Shown here: positions 36,066 through 46,121 of the stretch, piece after piece
Layout of the letters: each line of letters begins with the position of its first letter
Numbering within the stretch: the first letter of the stretch is position 1
Source: Palsa-189 sp963803735
GTDB lineage: Bacteria; Acidobacteriota; Terriglobia; Acidiferrales; UBA7541
DNA length: 64,000 nt
Reading direction: 5' to 3'
Assembly (NCBI GenBank): GCA_963803735.1
Contig: CAWDNV010000001.1
Coordinates: 62,001-126,000 of the forward strand
The notes under the pieces: model-generated
Told to the model about the DNA's origin: nothing
The model's database searches: none
Seen by the model: the letters and a program-made list of their open reading frames with translations, nothing else
Position numbers and translations under genes: made by a program

Positions 36066-36403
36066 GTGTTTGCCTCCATATCGCCTGGGAAAAGCTATCT
36101 TACACGCTAACTCAGGTTAATCCACGGCACGGACCTGAGGCCGGGCGCGCAAAGCATATTGAAGGCTTGTTACAAACTTGTGAACGAAACGGCTACAGCG
36201 GCGCCGCGTCGGGCTTCCGGCCGAGACATTGGTCTGCCGGAACCGCAAGCGAGTGTATTGTACGGACTATAAAATGCGTTGACTGGAGGGCGTGATAGCG
36301 ACACTATCTTCACCACGGGCCATCCAATTTTTTATAGGGAACTGCCTCTGCGCCAGGAGGCGGTAAAACAACGGATGGCAATCCCCCGGCCCGGAGAACG
36401 TGT
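36066..36403. other. Divergent intergenic region between phoB and the MFS gene
   Basis: The left part holds the phoB ribosome site and the half-site pair at 36169-36184. The right part holds a small inverted repeat, GATAG-cgaca-CTATC (36294-36308), which could be an operator for the transporter gene, and GGAGAACGTGT before its ATG. No other gene is seen. Confidence 0.45.
36169..36184 (-). promoter_or_regulatory. PHO box pair upstream of phoB
   Basis: GTTAC (36169-36173) and GTGAA (36180-36184) are 11 bp apart, about 105 bases upstream of the phoB start. The second site is imperfect. The match in spacing with the pstS, porin and phoU sites supports it. Confidence 0.5.
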
Positions 36404-37738
36404 ATGTCGGAACTCTCAGCCGCAGAGCCAGCCTACTCGGATGCCGCTGAATCGAGCGGTGCGTTAGCCTCTTCTGGTTTTGGCTCCAATCCATGGGTGC
36501 AACTGATCTTTGGAGTCGTTTGTATGGCCATGGTGGCCAACCTCCAATACGGCTGGACGATCTTTGTCAATCCGATCGATGCGCGCTATCACTGGGGCAA
36601 AGCAGCAATTCAGGTTGCATTCACGTTATTCATTTTGCTGGAGACGTGGCTCGTACCTGTCGAGGCTTACCTGGCCGATCGTTTCGGACCGCGTCCGCTG
36701 GTAATGGTGGGGGCATGCCTAATCGCGCTTTGCTGGATTATTTATTCACGCGCGGCAACGCTCAGCACGCTTTACGTGGGCGCGGCAATCGGAGGCATCG
36801 GAACGGGCCTGGTGTATGGGACGTGCATTGGGAATGCAGTTAAGTGGTTCCAAAAACGGCGCGGATTGGCCGCGGGACTAACGGCGGCGGGATTTGGCGC
36901 CGGCGCCGCGCTTACGATCGTGCCGCTCATGCGATCACTAAGCACGTCGGGATATCAGGCCACCCTTTTCAAGTTTGCGCTTATCCAGGGAAGTGTGGTT
37001 TTTGTCGCGGCGCTTGCACTTAAAAAGCCGCCGAAGGGGTTGGCACTACGGAAAGCGAATCCGCGCCTGCTGCAAACGCAAGTGGACAGCACGCCGATGC
37101 AAACGCTGCACAGCGGGCTTTTTTGGGTCATGTATGCGGCATTTGTACTGGTGGCGGCGAGTGGACTGATGGTGACGGCGCAGCTTGCGCCGATTGCGAC
37201 GGGGTTCAAGATCGATAAAGTTCCGGTCACATTGCTTGGCCTTACCATTCCAGCGCTTATCTTTGCGCTTTCCCTGAACAACTTGATGAATGGCGTAGGA
37301 AGGCCCGTCTTTGGGTGGTTATCGGACGTAATTGGGCGCGAATCGACACTCTTTTTAACGTTTCTGGCGGAAGGGTTCGCGGTCCTGGCGCTGGCACGAT
37401 ATGGAAGCAATCCGGTGAGCTTTGTGATCGTGGCCGCGCTGACGTTTTTGGTATGGGGCGATATCTACAGCATTTTTCCCGCGCTTACGTCCGACCAATT
37501 TGGCAGAAAATATGCGAGCACAAATTACGCGCTGCTGTATACGGCCAAGGGTTGCGCGGCCCTCTTTGTGCCGCTGGGCAGCCTGATTGCTTTGCGGACG
37601 GGGAGTTGGTTCATCACGCTTGTGGTGGCGGCAATGGCGGATATTGTGGCTGCGTTTTTGATGATTGGAGTTGTGCGGCCTCTCCGGATGCGCGAAGTGC
37701 AGAGGCAGCAGGCCACCGCGCTGTCACCGGCAGACTGA
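36404..37738 (+). CDS. MFS transporter, oxalate/formate antiporter (OFA) family
   Basis: This 444-residue protein has twelve hydrophobic segments and a polar N-terminal tail. Family-like segments are NLQYGWTIFVNPIDARYHWG, the motif-A-like YLADRFGPRPLVMVGA, IGTGLVYGTCIGNAVKWFQK followed by RRGLAAGLTAAGFGAG, and GVGRPVFGWLSDVIGRE. These fit the OFA branch (OxlT-like), which exchanges dicarboxylates such as oxalate for formate. The actual substrate is inferred only from family. No oxalyl-CoA genes are adjacent. A strong terminator follows. Confidence 0.85.
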   Translation: MSELSAAEPAYSDAAESSGALASSGFGSNPWVQLIFGVVCMAMVANLQYGWTIFVNPIDARYHWGKAAIQVAFTLFILLETWLVPVEAYLADRFGPRPLVMVGACLIALCWIIYSRAATLSTLYVGAAIGGIGTGLVYGTCIGNAVKWFQKRRGLAAGLTAAGFGAGAALTIVPLMRSLSTSGYQATLFKFALIQGSVVFVAALALKKPPKGLALRKANPRLLQTQVDSTPMQTLHSGLFWVMYAAFVLVAASGLMVTAQLAPIATGFKIDKVPVTLLGLTIPALIFALSLNNLMNGVGRPVFGWLSDVIGRESTLFLTFLAEGFAVLALARYGSNPVSFVIVAALTFLVWGDIYSIFPALTSDQFGRKYASTNYALLYTAKGCAALFVPLGSLIALRTGSWFITLVVAAMADIVAAFLMIGVVRPLRMREVQRQQATALSPAD

Positions 37739-37778
37739 TATCCGCCACAAAGCTTGGATAGTAAGGTTTGAAAATAGA

Positions 37779-37811
37779 AAGGCCGCTCGGCGATGCGAGC
37801 GGCCTTTTTTG
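37779..37811 (+). terminator. Intrinsic terminator of the MFS gene
   Basis: GGCCGCTCG (37781-37789) and CGAGCGGCC (37796-37804) form a perfect 9-bp stem around a 6-base loop, followed by TTTTTT. The right half plus downstream flank (37788-37830) is nearly identical to 41814-41857 inside dnaE2. Confidence 0.9.
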
Positions 37812-38025
37812 TTTTGGCTGGCGCCGGCGGCTGACTTAGCCACTTCTGCTACATCTCGTCAACTTTCCCCTGAGTAGTCGAAATATTGTGGCGGGACAGT
37901 ACCAAAGAGAAAGCTGAACGTGCGTACCTGTTCCGAGTTTGTCCGTTTGGACAGTGGTTTCCACAACTTATGGACTGTAGGCTTCAATTGTTCGTTTTTG
38001 ATGCGTCGTGGGTACCGGAGGCACC

Positions 38026-38517
38026 ATGCTTGACCTCTTCGCTTTCAGGGAATTTCGAGAAGGACTGGCAATGATGCGAGATGGCGAAGCGGAAAAGGCG
38101 ATGGCGCTACTGCGACAAGCTTCGGAACGCGATCCCGAAAATCCCTACTACCTCTCCTACTACGGCTTGAGTCTCGCATACGCCGAAGGCAAGTGGGCCG
38201 ATGCTGAACGGCTCTGCCATACGGCGGTTTGCCGCGGGCGACGTCAGGCGCAGCTCTATCTGAATTTAGCCGAAGTCTATACGGCTTCGGGGCGGAAGAT
38301 GGCAGCAGCCGATACGTTGGCGCGAGGTTTGCATTACATGCCGGACGACATGCGGTTGCAGAGCGAAATCGGCAAGCTTGCCGTTCGCCGACCCCCCGTA
38401 TTGAAATTCCTGCCTCGCGCTCACGTATTGAACCGCGGGTTTGGTTTTCTTCGCCACAGTATGCTGAGCTATATCCCACGACGGCGCTGGCTGGCTGTCA
38501 GCGAATCAGAAGCCTAG
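38026..38517 (+). CDS. Tetratricopeptide-repeat protein, 163 aa
   Basis: ATG 38026 follows GGAGG at 5 bases. Residues 15-115 make about three TPR units (EGLAMMRDGEAEKAMALLRQ, NPYYLSYYGLSLAYAEGKWA, AQLYLNLAEVYTASGRKMAA). The tail is basic (SYIPRRRWLAVS). No signal peptide is seen, so it is probably a cytosolic adaptor. Partner unknown; neighbours give no clear clue. Confidence 0.8.
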   Translation: MLDLFAFREFREGLAMMRDGEAEKAMALLRQASERDPENPYYLSYYGLSLAYAEGKWADAERLCHTAVCRGRRQAQLYLNLAEVYTASGRKMAAADTLARGLHYMPDDMRLQSEIGKLAVRRPPVLKFLPRAHVLNRGFGFLRHSMLSYIPRRRWLAVSESEA

Positions 38518-38608
38518 TTTCCTCTTTTCACTCCACGTAGTTACTGCTCTGCCGCGCAGCACGCGCATCGTGTGACCGTTTTCACGCCGTGGATATAATG
38601 GCGGCGCC

Positions 38609-40243
38609 ATGTCGTCTTCCCCCGCAAAGTTTGTCCGTTGGATCTTTGCTTCGGATCAGGCTTCACCTCAGGCACAAGGGCCGCGGCGGCTGGCAGCGCG
38701 CTGGCTTTTTCTTCGCGCGCTCGGGCTGATTTTCTTCTCCGCGTCCTACTCTCTCCTGCGACAGGTTCCCGGGTTGATTGGTCCAGACGGGCTGCTTCCG
38801 GCACAGGAATATCTGGAAGGGATCCGGCGGTTCGCAGGGGCGTCGCGATTCTGGTACGTACCCAGTCTATTTTGGCTGAAGAGCGACTCGCGTTCACTGC
38901 TGCTGGTCGCCTGGATAGGATTGATCGCTTCGGTCCTACTCGTTCTGAATTTGTGGCCGCGTGGCATGATTTTCGTTTGCCTGGTCGCCTATTTGTCGTT
39001 CATCAGCACGCTGCAGGCATTTTCGTCCTATCAGTCCGACGGGATGCTATTGAGCGTCGGGTTCATTAGCCTGTTTTTTGCGCCGCCAGGATTCAGGCCG
39101 CGATGGGGCGAGCGTCATCCGCCTTCGCGGGCAAGCCTTTTTCTGCTGCTTTTGGTGTGGTTCACGATTTATTTCGAATCCGGAATAGCCAAAATCGCCG
39201 GCGGCGATCCCGAGTGGAGCAATCTGACGGCGATGGACGACTACTATCAAAACGGGCCGCTGCCCACCTGGATCGGCTGGTATGCGCAACACCTGCCGCA
39301 TTGGTTTCACGCGGGAACGGCTGCTTTCACGTTAGCGTTGGAGTTGGTGCTGGTCTGGATGGCAGTGCTGCCGCGGCGATTTCGCATCGTGCTGTTTTGG
39401 TTGATCACGCCCTTACAGATTGGAATCATCATCACGAGCAATTATGCCTTCCTGAATTATCTCGTTCTGACGCTTGGAATCCTGCTGCTCGACGACGAGT
39501 ACCTGGCTAGATTCCTCCCGAGGCGTTTGCGTGACGGTGCAGCAAACCGCGCCGATAGATCGCAAATCAGCGCCCCACCACGAGATGAAGGTGCAGACTA
39601 TCGCTGGGCCCGTGTGAGAAGGATGTTTTCTGCCTCGGGTTTGTGGTTCAGCTGCCTTTTCCAGACCTGGGTTTTTTACGTCATTGCGGCCGAACTTGTA
39701 TGGATGATGATTCCGCAGGTTCCATTCCCCACATCGCCGGTATCGGCGTTGGAACCATTTAGGATTGCGAATCGGTACGGGCTGTTTGCGGTTATGACTC
39801 GAGGGCGCTACGAGATCGAATTTCAAGGCTCGAACGACGGCCAGACGTGGACAGCTTATCCTTTTCGTTATAAGCCTCAGGATCCGCGGGAGGCGCCTGG
39901 GATTTACGCTCCGTACCAGCCACGTTTCGACTGGAACCTTTGGTTCGCATCACTCGATAGCTGGCAACAGAATCGATTCGTGATCTTCGCCGAAGAGAGG
40001 CTCCTGACGGGCTCGCCTTCAGTGCTGGCGCTATTCGCGGGAAATCCGTTTCCGAGCGCACCTCCCGCTCAAATACGGGCCGTTGTCTGGCAATACTGGT
40101 TCAGCGACCGATCCGAAAAGCGGCAGGGGCTTTGGTGGCGACGCGAACTGATCGGCTTGTATGCGCCGGCGCTCGCGCATGGGCCTGACGGAAAGTTCGT
40201 CATCACGGAGATTCCACAGCCCGAGCAACAGATTCGGCGATAA
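38609..40243 (+). CDS. Lipase-maturation-factor-like membrane protein
   Basis: This 544-residue protein has about eight to ten hydrophobic helices in the first 320 residues, then a soluble domain. Family-like segments include RALGLIFFSASYSLLRQVPG and GPDGLLPAQEYL near the start, FESGIAKIAGGDPEWSNLTA and MDDYYQNGPLPTWIGWYAQH in the middle, and GRYEIEFQGSNDGQTWTAYP in the C-terminal part. These match the LMF1/LMF2-like family, which in animals helps lipases fold in the ER. The bacterial role is unknown. The gene stands alone. Confidence 0.85.
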   Translation: MSSSPAKFVRWIFASDQASPQAQGPRRLAARWLFLRALGLIFFSASYSLLRQVPGLIGPDGLLPAQEYLEGIRRFAGASRFWYVPSLFWLKSDSRSLLLVAWIGLIASVLLVLNLWPRGMIFVCLVAYLSFISTLQAFSSYQSDGMLLSVGFISLFFAPPGFRPRWGERHPPSRASLFLLLLVWFTIYFESGIAKIAGGDPEWSNLTAMDDYYQNGPLPTWIGWYAQHLPHWFHAGTAAFTLALELVLVWMAVLPRRFRIVLFWLITPLQIGIIITSNYAFLNYLVLTLGILLLDDEYLARFLPRRLRDGAANRADRSQISAPPRDEGADYRWARVRRMFSASGLWFSCLFQTWVFYVIAAELVWMMIPQVPFPTSPVSALEPFRIANRYGLFAVMTRGRYEIEFQGSNDGQTWTAYPFRYKPQDPREAPGIYAPYQPRFDWNLWFASLDSWQQNRFVIFAEERLLTGSPSVLALFAGNPFPSAPPAQIRAVVWQYWFSDRSEKRQGLWWRRELIGLYAPALAHGPDGKFVITEIPQPEQQIRR

Positions 40244-40274
40244 TTTCGTGGTCGCGTTTGATGATCGTGAGTGC

Positions 40275-40318
40275 CAGAGGGGCTAATCCATTTTGTCTAA
40301 ACGGTTACCCCTCTGCGT
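40275..40318. terminator. Imperfect inverted repeat downstream of the LMF-like gene
   Basis: AGAGGGG-c-TAA-t-CC pairs with GGTTACCCCTCT across a 13-base loop, about 30 bases after the stop. It lacks a T-run. The rest of the 290-base gap to 40533 shows only a ribosome site (GAGGGGG) for the next gene. Confidence 0.4.
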
Positions 40319-40533
40319 CACATTGAAACATTCCCTGCCGGAATCGGTTATATACTCCGCGCTCAAAATTGCTAGCCAGCGGATTCAGGACCGTATGGCA
40401 CGAAGGTCCTAGAACCGTGGTAAGCAAATCTGAAACTGAGCGCCCATTGGAGCTAGCGGACCCAGCCACTATTCTCCCTTTCGCGCGGTGCGTGTCTGCT
40501 CTTCCCGGATCGCTCCTGCGTAGAGGGGGTTAA

Positions 40534-41226
40534 ATGTTGCTAGCCGCAGCGGTGCTGTTCTTCCAATTTCCTGTTCTGTCCGCGTCGAATCTTTCAGCTA
40601 CAACTAAACCTAGCGAACCGGCGACGGTCTCAAGAGTGGCAGATGCTCCAGTCCCAAATGCGGAGACCGGTGCTTCTTCCGCAAAAGTAGCTGCGAAGGT
40701 CGAGGTCGCGTTTGCTGACGCAAATGCAAGTCCTATAAGCTATGCCCCCGGACGGCTGGTTGCGGAGCCGATAACCCCATTGAATTCAGCAGTATCTGCG
40801 GCCGCTGCTGCCAATGCGGACCCTTCTCCTGCGGCGATCGAACCGACGCCCCTCATATCGTCATATCGGCCGGTTTATGGTCCGCCGGTAAGAGCGGTCT
40901 CCGACCGTTGGCAAAAGCGAGAATGGCTGGCCTTGAGCATCGCCGCACATAGCGCCGCGGGATTCGATGCCTGGACGACGCGCAAAGTGCTTTCCTCCGT
41001 GCCAAATGCGCAGGAATCGAATCCATTGCTGCGCCCTTTTGCGGGGAACGCTTCGATGTATGCCGCAGTTCAGGTGGCACCAACGATTCTTGATTACTTA
41101 AGCCGCCGAATGATGAATAGCCGCCATGACGTCCTGCGGAATACGTGGTGGTTGCCACAGGCGGTGAGCGCCGTGGTGTCAGTGGCCAGCGGAGTGCACA
41201 ACCTAGGCGTGTATAACTCCCGGTAG
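40534..41226 (+). CDS. Exported hypothetical protein with conserved C-terminal membrane domain
   Basis: ATG 40534 follows GAGGGGG. The 230-residue protein has a short hydrophobic start (LLAAAVLFFQFPVLSA), then about 100 residues rich in Ala, Pro, Ser and Thr. The C-terminal domain (WLALSIAAHSAAGFDAWTTR, ESNPLLRPFAGNASMYAAVQ, NTWWLPQAVSAVVSVASGVH) has two or three hydrophobic stretches. Its E-x-NP-x-LRPFAGN motif recalls small membrane families I associate with Acidobacteria. No enzymatic motif; function unknown. Confidence 0.6.
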   Translation: MLLAAAVLFFQFPVLSASNLSATTKPSEPATVSRVADAPVPNAETGASSAKVAAKVEVAFADANASPISYAPGRLVAEPITPLNSAVSAAAAANADPSPAAIEPTPLISSYRPVYGPPVRAVSDRWQKREWLALSIAAHSAAGFDAWTTRKVLSSVPNAQESNPLLRPFAGNASMYAAVQVAPTILDYLSRRMMNSRHDVLRNTWWLPQAVSAVVSVASGVHNLGVYNSR

Positions 41227-41263
41227 CGATTTCGGAATTGCTGAAAATTCGAGCGAACCGATC

Positions 41264-44200
41264 TTAGTGGAAATCGTGCGAAGTCGTTTCCGCCTGGGTG
41301 ATGTTCAGTGGACGGACGGATTCGGCTTTGACCGAGACGACGTTCTCCTGATTCTGCAACTTTCCCTCAATCACTAAAAATTGCTGGTGCACAATCACGA
41401 CATGGCTCAGCTCGAAAAGCTGTGGCGTGATAATGGCATTAGCGATTCCGGTCTCGTCTTCCAGGCTTAAAAAGACAAAGCCCTTGGCGGTTCCAGGCCG
41501 CTGGCGGGCGATCACGCTGCCGGCGATACGCACCGGAGCGCCGTCCGGCAGGCCGTGGAGCTCCATGGCAGAGCGGATCCCTTTCTTTTGCAGGTCGCGG
41601 CGATGATAGGCCATAGGGTGAGGTCCAACCGTCATCCCGGTTCCGCGAAAATCCGCGACAAGCCTTTCCTCCGAAGTCATGGGCAGCAGAGGTGAACTGG
41701 CGCCAGGCCACAGGGCCTCCGACAGCGATTCTGGATTGAACCCCAGTTGACTATATTCCTCGAGCAGAGGACCTGCGCTGCGCGCCGCGCGCTCGACTTG
41801 CCAAAGGGCTTCACGGCGATGCGAGCGGCCTTTTGTCGTTTTGGCTGGCGCCGGCGGCAATTCGATAAAATTCAAAGCGCCAATTTCGGCCAGCTCCGTC
41901 AATTCGGATTTTTGCAAGGCGGGAACGCGCAGTTTCAGGTCGTCAATCGAGCGAAGGGGCCGCAGGGCGCGCTGGCGGACGATTTCCTGCGCAACATCTT
42001 CGCGCAATCCTTTGACGTAGCGCATTCCCAGGCGGAGAGCAAAGCCGGAGCTATTTTTTTCGAGCTTGCATAGCCAATCGGAGCAGGTCACATCGATGGG
42101 CCTGACTTTCAAACCGTGCCGCTGAGCATCTTTGACAATGGTGGCCGGATGATAAAAACCCATGGGCTGATTATTCAAAAGCGCGGCAGTGAATGCAGGC
42201 AGGTAATGGCATTTCAGATAGGCGCTGGCGTAGGCAAGCAAGGCGAAACTCGCCGCATGCGATTCCGGGAAACCATACAGCGCAAAGGAAACAATCGATT
42301 GCACGATTTTTTCCTGCGTCTCGGGATCGATGTGATTTCGCTCCATGCCGCGGCGAAGTTTTATTTCCACTTCCTTCATGCGCGCTTCGGAGCGCTTGAA
42401 TCCGAAGGCGCGGCGCAGTTCTTCCGCTTCGCCGCCGCTGAATCCCGCCGCAATCATGGCCATACGCAGCAATTGTTCCTGAAACAACGGCACCCCTAAG
42501 GTGCGCTCGAGGACCGGTTCGAGCGAAGGATGGAGGCAATTGGGCGGCTCGCGTTTCTGGCGGCGTTTCAAATACGGATGCACCATTTTGCCCACGATAG
42601 GCCCCGGCCGAATGATGGCGACCTGCACCACAATGTCGTAAAAACATGTTGGCCGCAGCCGCGGCAAGCAGGCCATCTGCGCGCGGCTTTCGATCTGAAA
42701 CATACCGACAGTGTCGGCCTTCTGCAGCGCGCCATAAACGACGCGATCGTTGGCGGGCAGGCGTCCCAAGTCGATCTCTTCGGCATAATCCTGCTTGATG
42801 ATTTTCAGCGAATCTTCGAGAACAGCCATCATGCCCAGGCCGAGCAGATCGACTTTAACGATGCCCATATCGGTGCAATCTTCTTTATCCCATTGCACCA
42901 CCACGCGGCCGGGCATGGTGGCCGGCTCGAGCGGGACAACCGAATCGAGTTGGCCCTGGCAAACCACCATTCCGCCGGAATGCTGGCCCAGGTGGCGGGG
43001 CAAATCCTGGACGAGCACGCAGAGGTCAAAAAATTTGCGAATCAGCGGATGGCGGGGATCGAGGCCGGCATCGTGAAATTGGCGCGCAAGTGTGTCATTG
43101 GCATCTTTGTATTCCCAAGCCCCCACCAGGCTGGCCAAGCGGTTCAACATCTCCGGCTCGATGGATAGAGCTTTGCCGATTTCACGAGCCGCCGAACGGC
43201 CGCGATAGGTGATCACGTTGGCGGTCATGGCAGCGCCCAATTGTCCATAGCGCTCGTAAACGTACTGGATGGCGCGTTCACGCTGATCCCCGCTGGGGAG
43301 ATCGAGATCGATATCGGGCCATTCGCCGCGTTCTTCGGAGAGAAATCGTTCGAAAAGCAGGTCCATGCCGATTGGATCGACCGCAGTAATGCCCAGCGCG
43401 TAACACACAGCGCTATTGGCAGCGGAACCACGGCCCTGCACGAGAATATTGTGGTCGCGGCAAAAGCGGACGATATCCCATACGATCAGAAAATATCCGG
43501 AGAGATCGAGTTTTTCGATCAGGTCCAATTCGCGTTCAATCTGTTTGCGCGCGCGTTCATTGCCATCAGCGTCGGGTGACCCATAACGCCTGAACATTCC
43601 CTCGCAGGTGCGCTCGCGCAGAAATTGCATGGGCGACTGGCCCTTGGGTACGGGATATTTCGGGAACTGGTAGCCCAGATCCTTCAAGGTAAATTTCAGG
43701 CGCGAGGAAAGAGCCTGCGTGTTGGCGATGGCCTCGGGAAGATCGGAAAAAAGGCGCTCCATTTCGGCAGACGATTTCAGATGGCGTTCGGAATTGCGCG
43801 CCAGGAGGCGGCCCGCGGTATTCAAATTGCGATGGTTGCGAAGGCAGGTGAAGACGTCCAGCACTTCGCGCTGGTGGGGAAGCGCGTGGCACACGCCATT
43901 GGTGGCCAGCAGAGGCAAAGATAAGTTGCGCGCGATTTCGATGGCCGCCTGATTGCGCGCTTCTTCTTCGCGGCAAAAATGCCGCTGCACTTCCACGTAA
44001 ACGTTTTCGCGGTCAAAGAGACGGCAGAGTTGCTGAACGCATTGCGTTGCCTGTTCCATTCCTCCTTGCCTGAGCGCATGCGTCAGGGGACCTTCTTCGC
44101 CTCCTGTAAGGCAAATCAGGCCGGCAGCGCGCCCGGCGAGGTCTTCGGTTGCGATGCAGCCCTCGCCTTTTTTCGCGTGCAATTTCATGTGCGTGATCAG

Positions 44201-44473
44201 ACGGCAGAGATTTTGATATCCGGCGCGGCTCTTTGCGAGCAGTGCATAGCGCCAACCGGCGGAGGACGTGACCTCCGCGCCGATGTGGGCTTTGAGAGAA
44301 TGCTTTTTGGCGGCCAAATGAAAACGCGGAGCGCCATAGACGCCGTCGCGATCAAGGAGGGCCATTGCTCCCATCTCTTTTTCGGCGCAGATGCCGGCCA
44401 ATTCTTCCGGGATGGAAGCGCCTTCGAGAAAGCTGAAAGCGGAGCGGGCGTGCAGTTCTGTGTATTTAGTCAT
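41264..44473 (-). CDS. dnaE2: Error-prone DNA polymerase III alpha subunit (DnaE2/ImuC)
   Basis: The start is ATG 44473, overlapping the imuB stop by 8 bases (ATGACTAA); the frame runs further up but only as the shadow of imuB. The 1069-residue protein starts with the PHP domain (YTELHARSAFSFLEGASIPE). The polymerase core includes GRGSAANSAVCYALGITAVD, ERGEWPDIDLDLPSGDQRE and GMVVCQGQLDSVVPLEPATM. The tail has an OB fold (GAPVRIAGSVIARQRPGTAK). ImuC-type polymerases perform translesion synthesis with ImuB as adaptor. A 44-base stretch at 41814-41857 is nearly identical to the MFS terminator flank. Confidence 0.95.
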   Translation of the reverse strand: MTKYTELHARSAFSFLEGASIPEELAGICAEKEMGAMALLDRDGVYGAPRFHLAAKKHSLKAHIGAEVTSSAGWRYALLAKSRAGYQNLCRLITHMKLHAKKGEGCIATEDLAGRAAGLICLTGGEEGPLTHALRQGGMEQATQCVQQLCRLFDRENVYVEVQRHFCREEEARNQAAIEIARNLSLPLLATNGVCHALPHQREVLDVFTCLRNHRNLNTAGRLLARNSERHLKSSAEMERLFSDLPEAIANTQALSSRLKFTLKDLGYQFPKYPVPKGQSPMQFLRERTCEGMFRRYGSPDADGNERARKQIERELDLIEKLDLSGYFLIVWDIVRFCRDHNILVQGRGSAANSAVCYALGITAVDPIGMDLLFERFLSEERGEWPDIDLDLPSGDQRERAIQYVYERYGQLGAAMTANVITYRGRSAAREIGKALSIEPEMLNRLASLVGAWEYKDANDTLARQFHDAGLDPRHPLIRKFFDLCVLVQDLPRHLGQHSGGMVVCQGQLDSVVPLEPATMPGRVVVQWDKEDCTDMGIVKVDLLGLGMMAVLEDSLKIIKQDYAEEIDLGRLPANDRVVYGALQKADTVGMFQIESRAQMACLPRLRPTCFYDIVVQVAIIRPGPIVGKMVHPYLKRRQKREPPNCLHPSLEPVLERTLGVPLFQEQLLRMAMIAAGFSGGEAEELRRAFGFKRSEARMKEVEIKLRRGMERNHIDPETQEKIVQSIVSFALYGFPESHAASFALLAYASAYLKCHYLPAFTAALLNNQPMGFYHPATIVKDAQRHGLKVRPIDVTCSDWLCKLEKNSSGFALRLGMRYVKGLREDVAQEIVRQRALRPLRSIDDLKLRVPALQKSELTELAEIGALNFIELPPAPAKTTKGRSHRREALWQVERAARSAGPLLEEYSQLGFNPESLSEALWPGASSPLLPMTSEERLVADFRGTGMTVGPHPMAYHRRDLQKKGIRSAMELHGLPDGAPVRIAGSVIARQRPGTAKGFVFLSLEDETGIANAIITPQLFELSHVVIVHQQFLVIEGKLQNQENVVSVKAESVRPLNITQAETTSHDFH

Positions 44474-46076
44474 ACATTCCTGCCACGAACCAAGCCTGGC
44501 GCAGGTCGTCGAAATAGATCCGGTAAACGCCGTTTGGCGGCTCCGCTGAAGGCGAATGTTCAAAGAGGGTAGTGTTCGAGGCGGCGGGCCCATGGATTTC
44601 TACATCCCATTCTTCACGATGCCAGGCATCTTCGCGCCACCATTCGCCCGAAGTGCGCCAGGGGCCGGAGGCAGCAACCACTTCGCCATGCATGCCGGGA
44701 AAAGAAATATGCACCGGACGCCCTTCACGTAAATTCACCTTGGCGCGCGGAGCAGGCCGGAAAACGCGGAAAGCTGCTACAGGTTCATGCCCCTCTGGCG
44801 CGATGAGATTTTTTTGACGAACCTCCGGCAGATTATGCGAAGCAATGAAGCGGCTCATCTCAAAGGCATCGGGCCGGTGGCTATCAATCAAGCGAGGCGA
44901 GCCAACATTGGAATTGCCCACCACATTTGCAAGCCGCGCGATGGTGAGCTCCAGTTTTTCGGGATCGGGAGAAGAGGGCAGGAATAGTCCTTCCTGTCTC
45001 ACACGTGGCGCGGCAAATTCGGCGCCCAAAAAAATACGAACAATCGGGGCACGCGGGGGATCGGATTGCAGGTGGAGGTGGAGGAGCCTTAAAAGCATTT
45101 TGGAGTCGCGCATCGGCACAGGCAGGGTGAAAAGCTTTTCGTAAATTTTCTTTTCGATGGGCTTTCCGTCCAGGCGCTCGTTCGGGATTTGGGTTGGCGA
45201 AGTTTCATTCGTAGAAGAATTGTCCAGCTCGAATCGCAGATGCAGGGCACAGGCGCTCAGCGAACGTGCCGAAAGCCGCGCGCACAATTGATCGAGCAGG
45301 CGCCCCAGCAGAAAAGCCAGCGGCTCAAGTTCCTCGATGGCATATTCAAGCGCCATCTCTTCCTCAAAACAAAGCTTTGGTTCGGCCAAAATCATGGAAC
45401 GCACGCTTGTGCCGCGAGCCCATTGATGAAACTGAACGCCCTGCTGCCCCAGCCGTTCGGACAGTTCGAGAAGAGGAAGCTTTGCAAGGGCTTCGCATGT
45501 GCGTACGCCCCAGCGCTCGAGCGTTTCCATTATTTCAACGGGCGGAGAAAACACCTGGATCGGCAGCACGCCAAGGCGCGCGGATTCCTCGCCCGGCGGG
45601 ATCACCGTTACGCCGGGAAACCCGCGCGCTGCATGCAGCGCTACTTCAAGATTGGAAGAGGCCGCTACTTGGACGACCAGACCTAAATCGAAAGCACGAT
45701 GCGCGAGAAGATTGGCGATCGCCTCTTCCGAACCGAATAAGGAGGCGAGCCCGGTGAGATCGACCACAATCGAATCGGCGGCTGTATCTTCCACGCGAGG
45801 AGAAACCGACCAGCCGAGATCGAGCAAAGCCGCATGAGAGGATTGTTCTTCAAGGGGAGAATGCTGCCGGATTTCGATGGAAGGGAATTGCGCGGCTTGA
45901 GCCTTGGTCATGCCCAGATCAAGCCCGGCTCGCGCGGCAGCTTCGTTTATGGCCACAACCCGCTCGATCGGCGGACATCCTTCTATAAGGGCTATGGCGC
46001 GTTGACGCAGGGTTGGTTCAGCGCGCACCACGGCTTGAATCGAAAAATCGGAAACGTAAATGGAAGCAAAAGCCAT
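44466..46076 (-). CDS. imuB: ImuB, Y-family-polymerase-like translesion adaptor
   Basis: This 536-residue protein has a degenerate Y-family polymerase fold: FASIYVSDFSIQAVVRAEPT replaces the catalytic DxD start, while VEDTAADSIVVDLTGLASLF and LEVALHAARGFPGVTVIPPG remain family-like. The lack of acidic catalytic residues fits ImuB as a non-polymerising scaffold linking ImuA, DnaE2 and the sliding clamp. A possible clamp-binding segment was not clearly identified. It overlaps dnaE2 by 8 bases and follows imuA after 45 bases. Confidence 0.93.
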   Translation of the reverse strand: MAFASIYVSDFSIQAVVRAEPTLRQRAIALIEGCPPIERVVAINEAAARAGLDLGMTKAQAAQFPSIEIRQHSPLEEQSSHAALLDLGWSVSPRVEDTAADSIVVDLTGLASLFGSEEAIANLLAHRAFDLGLVVQVAASSNLEVALHAARGFPGVTVIPPGEESARLGVLPIQVFSPPVEIMETLERWGVRTCEALAKLPLLELSERLGQQGVQFHQWARGTSVRSMILAEPKLCFEEEMALEYAIEELEPLAFLLGRLLDQLCARLSARSLSACALHLRFELDNSSTNETSPTQIPNERLDGKPIEKKIYEKLFTLPVPMRDSKMLLRLLHLHLQSDPPRAPIVRIFLGAEFAAPRVRQEGLFLPSSPDPEKLELTIARLANVVGNSNVGSPRLIDSHRPDAFEMSRFIASHNLPEVRQKNLIAPEGHEPVAAFRVFRPAPRAKVNLREGRPVHISFPGMHGEVVAASGPWRTSGEWWREDAWHREEWDVEIHGPAASNTTLFEHSPSAEPPNGVYRIYFDDLRQAWFVAGMYD

Positions 46077-46121
46077 AAAAAGCCGATAATTGCGAACGAA
46101 ATCCCCTCGTTTTGATTGGGC

